Positions 1 to 5,566 of a DNA stretch of 5,566 bases are shown one piece after another. Every line of letters starts with the position of its first letter. Within the stretch, counting starts at the first letter, position 1. A program made the position numbers and the translations under genes. The stretch comes from Ghiorsea sp. (GTDB lineage Bacteria > Pseudomonadota > Zetaproteobacteria > Mariprofundales > Mariprofundaceae), in the NCBI GenBank assembly GCA_027019685.1, contig JALUWH010000312.1:1-5566 (forward strand), given 5' to 3'. The notes under the pieces were generated by a model. That model was given only the letters and a program-made list of their open reading frames with translations, made no database searches and was not told where the DNA came from.

Positions 1-939
1 TTCTTCTTCAAGTTGTGGCTCCCATTCTGAAGCTAAATCAGCAAACAAATCAGGCAGGAAAACTTCCTGCATATTGATGACGACTTCTCCCGCATCCAAA
101 CGAGATACATCAAGCAAAGCATTTAAAAGCTCGCCAACAGCTTGGCTAGACTTTTTAGTCTTGTTTAATATTTGCAAGTGACTTTCTTCGGACAATTCGA
201 CCTCTAATGCGCCCAAATAAAGATCTAAGGCATGTAACGGTTGCCTTAAATCATGACTTGTTGCGGCTAAGAATCGGGACTTATCTCGGTTGGCTTTGTC
301 GGCTTCAGCTTTTTTGATCTCCAAGTTGCGCATTAAATCATCATTTTCATAGCGCTGTTTAATCGCATTGCTGATTAAACGAACGGTGCGAATGGAATGG
401 CCGATATTAAAGGCGAGAAACCACAGCAATAAGATGGCAACATAGGTGAAGTTCTCGCCTTCTATGGTTAAGCGCAGGAATAATAAGGTGAGCGTAGGTA
501 GTGCAAAGCTGAAAAACGCAAGCGGCACAACAGACAGTGATACATTGCTTGCTGCAACCATACCAAATAGAATAATAATGATGGCAGACATATTGTATGC
601 TGAAGAGAAATCATCTGCTAACCAAGGCAAGCTTCCCCAAAGTGAGCCTGATAAAAAAGCAACGCCAGCATATAGGTGGCTCCAAGATATAGCTTGGTCT
701 AGTTTATGGATGCGTTGCTTGAATAGGGTGCGAAGCAAAGGGCCTCGTAATAATGCAATTACAGTATGCCCAAGAAGCCACAGGGCAATCGTAAGGTGCT
801 CTTGGGAAGACCAAAGCATAGCGCCTGTAATAAAGGCAACGACCAAAGCACTAAAAGAAACGATATACGAATCTTTATAAAGCGTATGAATTCGCTCTAG
901 CCTGATACTTTGCTCAATGCTTAGGTGGTCTTTTTTCAT
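1..939 (-). CDS. Membrane-bound (probably hybrid) sensor histidine kinase, N-terminal 313 codons
   Basis: I translated the minus strand from the ATG at 939-937; the frame stays open for 313 codons to the window edge, so the C-terminus is missing. A GAGGAG ribosome site lies 5 nt upstream of the start. Residues 24-43, 49-64, 87-107, 114-133, 134-157 and 164-183 are hydrophobic, suggesting a six-helix membrane sensor with no large periplasmic domain. A charged linker (about 190-222) leads to the H-box FLAATSHDLRQPLHAL, with the predicted phosphoacceptor His229, followed by the second HisKA helix ending near LLDVSRLDAGEV (about 273-286). This H-box wording is typical of hybrid kinases that carry HATPase and receiver domains further on; here those would lie outside the window. 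The protein would autophosphorylate on His and pass phosphate to a receiver. The signal sensed cannot be told. It is transcribed away from the 1135-3507 gene and shares its upstream region. Confidence 0.93.
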   Translation of the reverse strand, partial: MKKDHLSIEQSIRLERIHTLYKDSYIVSFSALVVAFITGAMLWSSQEHLTIALWLLGHTVIALLRGPLLRTLFKQRIHKLDQAISWSHLYAGVAFLSGSLWGSLPWLADDFSSAYNMSAIIIILFGMVAASNVSLSVVPLAFFSFALPTLTLLFLRLTIEGENFTYVAILLLWFLAFNIGHSIRTVRLISNAIKQRYENDDLMRNLEIKKAEADKANRDKSRFLAATSHDLRQPLHALDLYLGALEVELSEESHLQILNKTKKSSQAVGELLNALLDVSRLDAGEVVINMQEVFLPDLFADLASEWEPQLEEE

Positions 940-1001
940 TACCTCTCCTCAGGTAAATCTATCATGGGTTACGCAAAAATCATCTTTTTAGCATGCCAAG
1001 C

Positions 1002-1009
1002 ATAATATA
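1002..1009 (-). promoter_or_regulatory. Possible -10 region for the histidine kinase
   Basis: Read on the minus strand, this AT-rich stretch offers TATATT or TATTAT, about 63-70 nt before the kinase start codon. No convincing -35 hexamer sits 16-18 nt further upstream. The left end of the inverted repeat at 1036-1066 lies 26-28 nt from it, which differs from the 31-nt spacing seen on the plus strand. This is a weak call based on composition only. Confidence 0.2.
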
Positions 1010-1035
1010 TTTTTACGGTACATTGGCTTTACCTA

Positions 1036-1066
1036 ACTAAAGTTAGTTCAATCGACTAACTTTAGT
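1036..1066. promoter_or_regulatory. 31-bp inverted-repeat element upstream of the NHL/Ig protein gene (putative operator)
   Basis: The left arm ACTAAAGTTAGT (1036-1047) and the right arm ACTAACTTTAGT (1055-1066) are perfect reverse complements, separated by 7 nt. Each arm is itself a small palindrome, ACTAA-N2-TTAGT. The 31-bp block resembles the one at 3589-3619 (23 of 31 positions identical), and both end exactly 31 nt before a -10-like box. Centre-to-centre spacing of the half-sites is about 20 bp, or roughly two helical turns, which suits a dimeric or paired-dimer DNA-binding protein. Because it lies upstream of the inferred transcription start, I read it as a DNA site rather than an RNA hairpin. 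The regulator is not identified. Confidence 0.72.
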
Positions 1067-1097
1067 AGGCACTTTCAAAAGGGGTGTTTTCATTCGC

Positions 1098-1103
1098 TAT
1101 ACT
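1098..1103 (+). promoter_or_regulatory. Putative -10 box (TATACT) for the NHL/Ig protein gene
   Basis: TATACT, in the context GCTATACT, lies 31 nt upstream of the preferred ATG at 1135, leaving room for a short leader with the ribosome site. No good -35 hexamer is visible at 16-18 nt spacing, which fits a promoter needing an activator bound at the inverted repeat ending at 1066. A better consensus match, TATAAT at 1119-1124, overlaps the ribosome binding site and would give an almost leaderless transcript, so I prefer 1098-1103. Confidence 0.42.
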
Positions 1104-1134
1104 GCTCTTCAAGATATTTATAATGGAGGGTATG

Positions 1135-3507
1135 ATGAAAAATAAAATAATAACATTGTGTAGTATGATTGGATTGATATGGGCGGTTGCGATGCCAATG
1201 CAGGCGCAGGCATTGCCAGGCGATATAACAACGGTCGCCTCAGGCGGCGTGTTTTTTGTAACGCCAAAAGGAGTCGGGCACGGAGCAGCAGGTGTTACAT
1301 ATGTTGCAGATAGTGGGTCAAACAAAGTGGTAAAAGTAACGACAGTTGGTACTGTAACGACAGTGACTGCTTTTGCAGGAACAGGTTTATCAGGTACAAC
1401 GGGGGACGGTGGATTGGCAACTGCTGCAACGTTTACCAACCCATGGGATGTTGCAGTGGATACCAATGGAGATGTTTATGTGGCTGATAAAGCGGGAAAT
1501 AATGTAAGGAAAATAGCAGCGGCTACAGGGATTATCACAACAGTGGTCGGCGGCACGCAAGCCGCATTTACCACGACATTGTCCGCGCCTTCAGCATTAT
1601 CTATACATGCAGGCATATTGTATATCGTAGATACAGGTAATAACCGTGTGGTAAAATATAATCTTACAACGGGTTTAATTAGCATGGCGGTGAATGGTGT
1701 TGCAAACCCAGCAGGTTTTACAGGTGACGGTAGTTTTGCAACTTTAGCATCCTTGAATCTTCCGAGTGATATTTCATTTGACCCATATGGTAACTATTAT
1801 ATTGCAGATACTGGTAATTATCGTATTCGTAAGGTTGATGTTGCAGGAAATATATCAACGGTTGCAGGCTCTGGAGTAGTTGCTACTTCAACAACACCAG
1901 CAGGCGATTGGGATGTTGCAACGAATGTGGCATTAAACCCTCTGGGTGTCACAGTAGACACTTACGGCAATGTTTATTTTACGGATGACCATGGCGGTGG
2001 ATTTGGTTATCAACGATTGGTACAAATGTTTGCAGATGGTACGATGGTCACTGTTTCAGGCGTACGATATTCTTTGTTTCCAGGAGGTGCTCTTGCAGGA
2101 GGCGCAGCTTTAGGCACAGATGCAGCTGCGAGCAAGCTTCCACTTTTTGGGTTAAGTGATGTGGAGGTTGGTGCAAATGGTGAGATTTATTTTGTTGAAA
2201 GTGGATCAAAATCACTACGAAAACTTACACCTGATAATATTGCACCAACAGGTGTATCACTAACAACGCTGCAAGCCCCTCCTGTATTTAGTTATTCGCC
2301 ATTAACGGTAACCAATAGTACGAGTATAAGCTTGATGTCAGCGTGTACCGACTATTCCATGTGTGCTCAAATGCAATTCTCCAATGATGGTGTGACTTGG
2401 AATCCCTTTGTAGATTATGCGCAAACATACAGTAGTTTTTATAATGGTGTATCGTATGATGTTCCTTATACCTTGCCTACAGGTGATGGTGTGAAGACGG
2501 TATATGCTCGATTTAGGGATAGGGCAGGCAATGTATCAACGCCGATTAGCCAAACGATTACATTGGACACCACAGCACCTGCTGCTCCTATTATTTCTGT
2601 ACCTGTCGCAGATTCTTATGTGAATACATGGGCAAATACAGTGTCGGGTACGGCAGAGGCGAATGCTTCACTTTCATTGTTTATCAATGGCAGCAGTTTT
2701 CCCAGCGCTGTATTTAATGTGGCGGCTGATGGCACTTGGTCGAACACACGTGCTCTAAACCAGAATGTTACAACAACATTCCAAGCCCAAGTTACAGATG
2801 TTGCAGGTAATGTAAGCCCTTTGTCAGCGGCTACTTCGGTAACATATGATACTGCACCACCAAGCATGTCATTGGCATCGACATCCCTTACTGTGGAATA
2901 TGGGACTGCTTATGTACCACCAACAGTTACTGTGACTGATAATATTGATGGTGCTATAGTGCCAACGATTACGGGCGGCCCTGTTGATACTTACACTTTG
3001 GGCACTACTGTGTTGACCTATCAAGCTCAAGATAGGGCAGGTAATCTTGCTCAGCGGCAAATTGGTGTCACTGTGGTAGACACGACCCCTCCAGTTATCA
3101 CCGTACCAGCAGATATTACGGTTACAGCTACAGATAGCCTTGGTATTCAAAGTGGGGACTCAACGGTTCAAGCCTTTTTGCAAGGCGCTACAGCCGCTGA
3201 TAATGTGGATGGAACCCTGATTGTAAGCAATGATGCTCCAACTGTCATTCCTGTAGGCGGGGTAACCGTTACATTTACGGCAACAGACTATTCGGGTAAC
3301 ACAACAACGGCTACAGGTATCATTAACGTGCAGCTTAATAGTGCAGGCGGCGGTGGTGGTTCAGGCGGAGGAGGCTCGAATGGTGGCGGCGGCGATTCAG
3401 GTGGCGGTGGAGGATGTATCGCGCCTACAGTGTCAGGCTTTGGTTTGTTGCCTATGCTTGTTTTATTGCTTGGCGGGCTTGCGGTGAGGCACAAACAACA
3501 AGCGTAA
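1135..3507 (+). CDS. Exported NHL-repeat beta-propeller protein with Ig-like/HYR domains and a Gly-rich Cys-containing C-terminal sorting signal
   Basis: Predicted product of 790 residues. Start chosen at ATG 1135 because GGAGG (1125-1129) sits 5 nt upstream; ATG 1132 is the alternative, while GTG 1084 lies before the inferred promoter. Residues 1-26 form a signal peptide with an AQA cleavage site before Leu27. Six NHL-type repeats follow (about 54-67, 103-126, 152-175, 210-234, 269-297, 340-364), with cores such as VYVADKAGNN and YYIADTGNYRIRK, consistent with a six-bladed propeller. Next come Ig-like modules at about 369-479 and 481-575, a DUF5011/Ig-type module at 576-649 and a HYR-like module at 650-733, joined by DTTAP/DTTPP linkers. 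The tail has a Gly/Ser/Asn/Asp linker (738-760), Cys761, a hydrophobic helix (about 768-784) and RHK. This recalls GlyGly-CTERM, JDVT-CTERM or MYXO-CTERM signals, which are processed at the membrane. The architecture suggests a surface-anchored binding protein; the ligand is unknown and no catalytic motif is visible. Confidence 0.9.
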   Translation: MKNKIITLCSMIGLIWAVAMPMQAQALPGDITTVASGGVFFVTPKGVGHGAAGVTYVADSGSNKVVKVTTVGTVTTVTAFAGTGLSGTTGDGGLATAATFTNPWDVAVDTNGDVYVADKAGNNVRKIAAATGIITTVVGGTQAAFTTTLSAPSALSIHAGILYIVDTGNNRVVKYNLTTGLISMAVNGVANPAGFTGDGSFATLASLNLPSDISFDPYGNYYIADTGNYRIRKVDVAGNISTVAGSGVVATSTTPAGDWDVATNVALNPLGVTVDTYGNVYFTDDHGGGFGYQRLVQMFADGTMVTVSGVRYSLFPGGALAGGAALGTDAAASKLPLFGLSDVEVGANGEIYFVESGSKSLRKLTPDNIAPTGVSLTTLQAPPVFSYSPLTVTNSTSISLMSACTDYSMCAQMQFSNDGVTWNPFVDYAQTYSSFYNGVSYDVPYTLPTGDGVKTVYARFRDRAGNVSTPISQTITLDTTAPAAPIISVPVADSYVNTWANTVSGTAEANASLSLFINGSSFPSAVFNVAADGTWSNTRALNQNVTTTFQAQVTDVAGNVSPLSAATSVTYDTAPPSMSLASTSLTVEYGTAYVPPTVTVTDNIDGAIVPTITGGPVDTYTLGTTVLTYQAQDRAGNLAQRQIGVTVVDTTPPVITVPADITVTATDSLGIQSGDSTVQAFLQGATAADNVDGTLIVSNDAPTVIPVGGVTVTFTATDYSGNTTTATGIINVQLNSAGGGGGSGGGGSNGGGGDSGGGGGCIAPTVSGFGLLPMLVLLLGGLAVRHKQQA
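3346..3501 (+). other. C-terminal protein-sorting signal: Gly-rich linker, Cys, membrane helix, basic tail
   Basis: This stretch encodes four Gly runs broken by Ser, Asn and Asp residues, then Cys (codon 3415-3417), then IAPTVSGFGLLPMLVLL continuing to a short hydrophobic helix, then Arg-His-Lys. The Gly-run/Cys/helix/basic order matches the general plan of C-terminal sorting tails that a membrane protease recognises and removes, often with lipid attachment to the new end. The exact family cannot be fixed by eye: GlyGly-CTERM tails usually lack a required Cys, while MYXO- and JDVT-type tails have one. No sorting protease is encoded in this window. Confidence 0.6.
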
Positions 3508-3529
3508 GCTTTATGATGCTTTAGGTTGG

Positions 3530-3563
3530 AAAACGGTTGCCTGATTGGCAGCCGTTTTTGTTT
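3530..3563 (+). terminator. Rho-independent terminator of the NHL/Ig protein gene
   Basis: A 12-bp stem pairs 3530-3541 (AAAACGGTTGCC) with 3547-3558 (GGCAGCCGTTTT). It has one G-T wobble, a 5-nt TGATT loop and a T-rich run after it. It starts 22 nt past the stop codon. It separates this transcript from the lipoprotein gene, so the two genes should have their own promoters. The sequence resembles the terminator at 4641-4671. Confidence 0.87.
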
Positions 3564-3578
3564 GGGTTTACGAAGTAG
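3561..3578 (-). repeat. Vestigial copy of the smr 3' end (last codons)
   Basis: TTTGGGTTTACGAAGTAG here matches 4674-4691 at 17 of 18 positions. The partner is the end of the smr gene; read on the minus strand both encode LLRKPK, and the copy here has no stop at the matching place. The upstream neighbour GCCGTTTTT (3551-3559) also matches 4663-4671, so the repeat includes the terminator. The remaining smr gene is absent here, so this is a duplicated scrap rather than a gene. Confidence 0.6.
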
Positions 3579-3588
3579 GTGATTACTA

Positions 3589-3619
3589 ACTTTAGTTAGC
3601 TAAAAGGACTAACTAAAGT
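3589..3619. promoter_or_regulatory. 31-bp inverted-repeat element upstream of the lipoprotein gene (putative operator)
   Basis: ACTTTAGTTAG (3589-3599) and CTAACTAAAGT (3609-3619) are perfect 11-bp reverse complements with a 9-nt spacer. The block has the same 31-bp length as 1036-1066. Positions 4-5 and 27-28 are swapped (AA/TT becoming TT/AA) so that the symmetry is preserved. Its right edge is 31 nt before TATAAT at 3651, as in the other copy. An additional ACTAACTTTAGT, identical to the right arm at 1055-1066, overlaps the left arm at 3585-3596, so an extra half-site may be present. The element lies after the terminator of the preceding gene, which argues for a DNA-level operator. Confidence 0.72.
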
Positions 3620-3650
3620 CATAACATTCTTTAGCCCCTTTTTTGTTGGC

Positions 3651-3656
3651 TATAAT
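3651..3656 (+). promoter_or_regulatory. Putative -10 box (TATAAT) for the lipoprotein gene
   Basis: A perfect TATAAT in the context GCTATAAT lies 55 nt before the ATG at 3712. The sequence 17 nt upstream (around 3628-3633) is not TTGACA-like, which suits activator dependence. The inverted repeat ends 31 nt upstream. Confidence 0.55.
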
Positions 3657-3711
3657 AGTGAAAAATATCACAGGTGTTGATGTGGCTATTTTATGCAACA
3701 GAGGGAGATAG

Positions 3712-4593
3712 ATGATGAAAATAAATATGATAAAAGCAATAATGTTGGTGTTGATTATCAGTGTTACATCTGGGTGTTCAGGAAATAAAAAGTTTGTATA
3801 TAATCAAGATGCGATGCAAAAAACAAAAACAGTCGCCGTGTTGATTTATGCAGCACCGCCAACGATTGAATACCGTAGTGATCCAACTAAGGTTGAAGAA
3901 GATAGTTTCTTACAGTCGTTAGTAAAAGCTGCTACCGCGAATAATGGTGGTCAGGCAGCAACATTGGCACAAGCATCTTTTATTCAAACCATTAATGATA
4001 ACAAATTTGTATTTAAGGTGTTAACGCGGGAAGATATGTTTACCAATGCAGCTTACCAGAAGGTCGCGAGTAAATATTATAACCTGACACAAGTGGTGGA
4101 AGAAGAGCCTGAACAAAGTGCGTTAGAAATAGCAGGTGATATTTTTGGGTTTGGTAAGAAAGAAGTACCTACATCTTTACCAGGTGTTGGTGCGGAAGGT
4201 CAGCCAGCTTATGGCTTGGCTTTGGATTGGAGTACTGCTCCATCTGCATTGATAGGAACACCAGAAGAAACTGCATATATCAAAGAAAGTATCCAAGCTT
4301 TGGGTGTGGATGCTGCTTTAATTATTAATGATTGGGGCTATGCCTTTTCTTGTGATGCCTGCATGGGAGGTACGGGAACAGGTAGCAGTAGCACTGCTTT
4401 TTTAGCAAGCTTGGTGAACGCGAACGGTGATGTGATTATGAATATGAGGGAATGGTTTGTGACCACGCCAACTACAGCACCCATGGTGGGTTATATTATC
4501 AACCCCTTCCAACATGAAAGTTTATTCAAAGGTCATGGCACAAGAATGGCAACTGTGTTTATGGATTATTATAAAGAAAGTACGGCTAAATAA
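3712..4593 (+). CDS. Lipoprotein of unrecognised family
   Basis: Predicted product of 293 residues. A ribosome site (GAGGGAG, 3701-3707) precedes tandem ATG codons at 3712 and 3715; spacing does not separate them. Residues 1-21 are a lipoprotein signal peptide, with a hydrophobic core IMLVLIISV and a somewhat relaxed lipobox TSGC, giving lipidated Cys22. The residue after Cys is Ser, so in a Gram-negative the protein would be expected to go to the outer membrane. The mature part begins with a strand-like KTVAVLIYAAPP (39-50), then a variable acidic segment (128-160). It ends with a more conserved-looking block, LGVDAALIINDWGY (197-210), a CxxC motif (Cys214, Cys217) followed by a Gly/Thr/Ser-rich stretch, and LVNANGDVIMNMREWF (234-249). 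The alternation of strand and helix and the late DAAL...NANGDVI block loosely recall periplasmic lipoproteins of the CsgG/DUF799 kind, but I cannot assign it to either. Its promoter element is shared with the 1135-3507 gene. Confidence 0.87.
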   Translation: MMKINMIKAIMLVLIISVTSGCSGNKKFVYNQDAMQKTKTVAVLIYAAPPTIEYRSDPTKVEEDSFLQSLVKAATANNGGQAATLAQASFIQTINDNKFVFKVLTREDMFTNAAYQKVASKYYNLTQVVEEEPEQSALEIAGDIFGFGKKEVPTSLPGVGAEGQPAYGLALDWSTAPSALIGTPEETAYIKESIQALGVDAALIINDWGYAFSCDACMGGTGTGSSSTAFLASLVNANGDVIMNMREWFVTTPTTAPMVGYIINPFQHESLFKGHGTRMATVFMDYYKESTAK

Positions 4594-4603
4594 GGTGTAT
4601 ATT

Positions 4604-4622
4604 AAGTTTATTGTTTAAACTT
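4604..4622. repeat. Small AT-rich inverted repeat after the lipoprotein gene
   Basis: AAGTTTA (4604-4610) and TAAACTT (4616-4622) are perfect 7-bp complements with a 5-nt loop, beginning 11 nt past the stop codon. The stem has a single G-C pair in each arm and no T-run of its own, so it is unlikely to terminate alone. It might stabilise the mRNA end before the real terminator at 4641. Confidence 0.3.
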
Positions 4623-4640
4623 TATCATATTTTATGAGGG

Positions 4641-4671
4641 AAAAACGGCTACTGATGAGACGGCCGTTTTT
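4641..4671. terminator. Bidirectional terminator between the lipoprotein gene and smr
   Basis: AAAAACGGC (4641-4649) pairs perfectly with GCCGTTTTT (4663-4671) around a loop of about 13 nt, giving a T-run on either strand. It closes the plus-strand lipoprotein transcript 47 nt after its stop. On the minus strand it begins within the TAA stop codon of smr (4673-4671), so it can end the gpsA-smr transcript too. It resembles the terminator at 3530-3558, sharing AAAACGG, TGAT in the loop region and GCCGTTTTT. Confidence 0.85.
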
Positions 4672-5186
4672 TATTTGGGTTTACGTAGTAGAATATTGCA
4701 GGCACCACCTTTGCTTTGTAGAGCAGGGGTGGCGACCAAGATATAACGGGCGTATGCGCTATGCTCTAGCCATTGGTAAGTTAGGTCTTTGAGCACGGAT
4801 TTACCTTGTGAGTGATTGCCTTTACCGTGAACGATACACAGATGACGAATATGTTGAGATAAGCTTTGATTGAAGAAATTGTGCAACGCTTTTTCAGCTT
4901 GAGCTTGTGTACAACCGTGCAAATCAAGCTCATGTTTGATGTTCATTTGTGCTAGGCTTTTGATGTCTTTACTTGATACACCATCACCACGAAGTAACCA
5001 AGATTCGGTTCTTTTGGGGGCTAAGCTTTGTTGTTTGATGACATGGTGATGTGTGGTTTCTCTATCTTCTAAACCACGTAAAATGTCATGTTTATGTTTT
5101 ACCTTTTTAGGTTGAACGCGGTTTTCACTCTTGTTTAACGGTTGAACTTGTCCCATAAGCTCCGCAAATAAGTCCTCATCACTCAT
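4671..5186 (-). CDS. Smr-domain protein, YdaL/SmrA-like (putative endonuclease)
   Basis: Predicted product of 171 residues, a typical length for stand-alone proteobacterial Smr proteins. The N-terminal half (1-80) is charged and probably flexible. It opens with DEDLFAELMGQVQPL, a start also seen in YdaL/SmrA-type proteins. The Smr domain covers about 86-169, with the signature LDLHG (87-91), HGKG (120-123), a helix LKDLTYQWL (132-140) and a C-terminal GGACNILLRK that corresponds to the usual GGxGAxxVxL element, here with Cys-Asn in place of the usual residues. Smr domains of MutS2, SmrA and SmrB are nucleic-acid nucleases; SmrB cleaves mRNA at collided ribosomes. Which substrate this short form uses cannot be read from sequence. 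The ATG overlaps the gpsA stop by 8 nt (ATGAGTGA) and has no clear Shine-Dalgarno, so translation is probably coupled to gpsA. Confidence 0.94.
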   Translation of the reverse strand: MSDEDLFAELMGQVQPLNKSENRVQPKKVKHKHDILRGLEDRETTHHHVIKQQSLAPKRTESWLLRGDGVSSKDIKSLAQMNIKHELDLHGCTQAQAEKALHNFFNQSLSQHIRHLCIVHGKGNHSQGKSVLKDLTYQWLEHSAYARYILVATPALQSKGGACNILLRKPK

Positions 5187-5566
5187 CGCGTGCAGGGCGT
5201 TCCATCAGTGATTTTAAGGCTTTTTGAGGTGAGGTATTTCCATTTAATACGGCATGAACAGCTTGGGTGATGGGCATTTCAATATGATATTTTTTAGCAA
5301 GCAATACGGCTGCTGCTGCAGTCTTTTCACCTTCAACGACTTGTCCGACATATTTGCGTGCTTCTTCAACATTGCGCCCTGATGCCAATGCCATGCCCAT
5401 CTTGCGATTGCGTGACAAACTTCCTGTACAAGTCAAAAGCAAATCACCCAAACCTGATAGCCCTGACATGGTTTCAGCTTTGCCACCACAAGCTTGGGTT
5501 AGTCTTGAAATTTCTGCAATGCCGCGTGTGACCAAGGCTGCTAAAGCATTATGCCCCAAGTGCATG
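5179..5566 (-). CDS. gpsA: NAD(P)H-dependent glycerol-3-phosphate dehydrogenase, C-terminal part
   Basis: The last 128 residues are present; the family is usually about 330 residues, so the N-terminal Rossmann domain and roughly 200 residues lie beyond the right edge. The Met at 5565 is internal, not the start. GpsA reduces dihydroxyacetone phosphate to sn-glycerol-3-phosphate in the cytoplasm, supplying the backbone for phospholipids. The segment carries family landmarks of the C-terminal helical domain: GHNALAALVTRGIAEI, then GLSGLGDLLLTCTGSLSRNR with the conserved Gly-Asp and substrate-contacting Ser-Arg-Asn, then GQVVEGEKTA and EMPITQAVHAVL near the end. The final ERPARDE matches the GRARKDE-type end of the E. 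coli enzyme, so the C-terminus is intact. smr follows with an 8-nt overlap, indicating one operon that is read leftward. Confidence 0.97.
   Translation of the reverse strand, partial: MHLGHNALAALVTRGIAEISRLTQACGGKAETMSGLSGLGDLLLTCTGSLSRNRKMGMALASGRNVEEARKYVGQVVEGEKTAAAAVLLAKKYHIEMPITQAVHAVLNGNTSPQKALKSLMERPARDE

Noticed and set aside
446..880. Plus-strand open frame of 144 codons
   Set aside because: It lies antisense inside the histidine kinase, whose minus-strand frame has clear membrane helices and an H-box; the plus-strand product has no recognisable features.
1084..1134. GTG at 1084 as the start of the NHL/Ig protein
   Set aside because: It would put 17 extra residues before the signal peptide, lacks a well-placed ribosome site and lies upstream of the inferred -10 box; ATG 1135 has GGAGG at good spacing.
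1062..1466. Minus-strand open frame rich in Val, Pro and Thr
   Set aside because: It is the shadow of the repetitive propeller gene on the other strand and covers that gene's promoter, start and signal peptide.
3288..3494. Minus-strand open frame encoding Pro-rich runs
   Set aside because: The Pro runs are the complement of the Gly codons in the sorting tail; there is no independent evidence for a gene.
1036..3619. The two inverted repeats as ends of a transposon enclosing the propeller gene
   Set aside because: There is no transposase and no target duplication. The repeats hold a fixed distance to the -10 box of the following gene in the same orientation, which fits operators better than element ends.
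1077..3642. AAAAGGGG at 1077-1084 and CCCCTTTT at 3635-3642 as a second shared promoter motif
   Set aside because: They are reverse complements but lie at different distances from the two -10 boxes, so the match is probably chance.

Overview
The window looks like bacterial chromosome, most likely a proteobacterium. It holds a proteobacterial-style gpsA / short-Smr gene pair, a hybrid-type histidine kinase with a SHDLRQPLHAL H-box, a lipoprotein and a Gly-rich C-terminal sorting tail. Base composition is moderately low in GC. A zeta- or gammaproteobacterium would fit, but this is inference; no rRNA or other phylogenetic marker is present. I see no tRNA, CRISPR array, transposase or integrase.

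Layout from left to right. (1) 1-939, minus strand: the first 313 codons of a membrane sensor histidine kinase with six predicted membrane segments and a dimerisation/phosphoacceptor domain, cut by the window edge. (2) 940-1134: a divergent intergenic region with a perfect 12-bp inverted repeat and a -10-like box. (3) 1135-3507, plus: a secreted, multi-domain protein with a six-repeat NHL propeller, Ig-like and HYR-type domains, a Gly-rich linker with a Cys, a membrane helix and a basic tail. (4) 3508-3711: a terminator, a short vestige matching the 3' end of the smr gene further right, a second inverted repeat of the same type, and a -10 box. (5) 3712-4593, plus: a lipoprotein of no family I recognise. 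(6) 4594-4670: a short gap ending in a probably bidirectional terminator. (7) 4671-5566, minus: an Smr-domain protein overlapping by 8 nt the 3' part of gpsA, which is cut by the right edge.

The most interesting signal is regulatory. The two plus-strand genes are separate transcription units, since a terminator lies between them, yet each is preceded by a 31-bp inverted-repeat element of the same design. In both cases the element ends exactly 31 nt before a GCTATAMT -10 box. The arms differ at two positions per half-site, but the changes are compensated so that the symmetry is kept. This looks like one regulator, probably an activator, driving an exported beta-propeller/Ig protein and a lipoprotein together as an envelope-associated regulon. 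The divergent histidine kinase shares the first intergenic region and is a candidate, unproven, for the same circuit.

A second signal is structural. The terminator and last six codons of smr appear to be duplicated between the two plus-strand genes. The lipoprotein unit is therefore bracketed by short direct repeats, as if one unit was inserted or duplicated next to smr. gpsA and smr themselves look like ordinary housekeeping genes.
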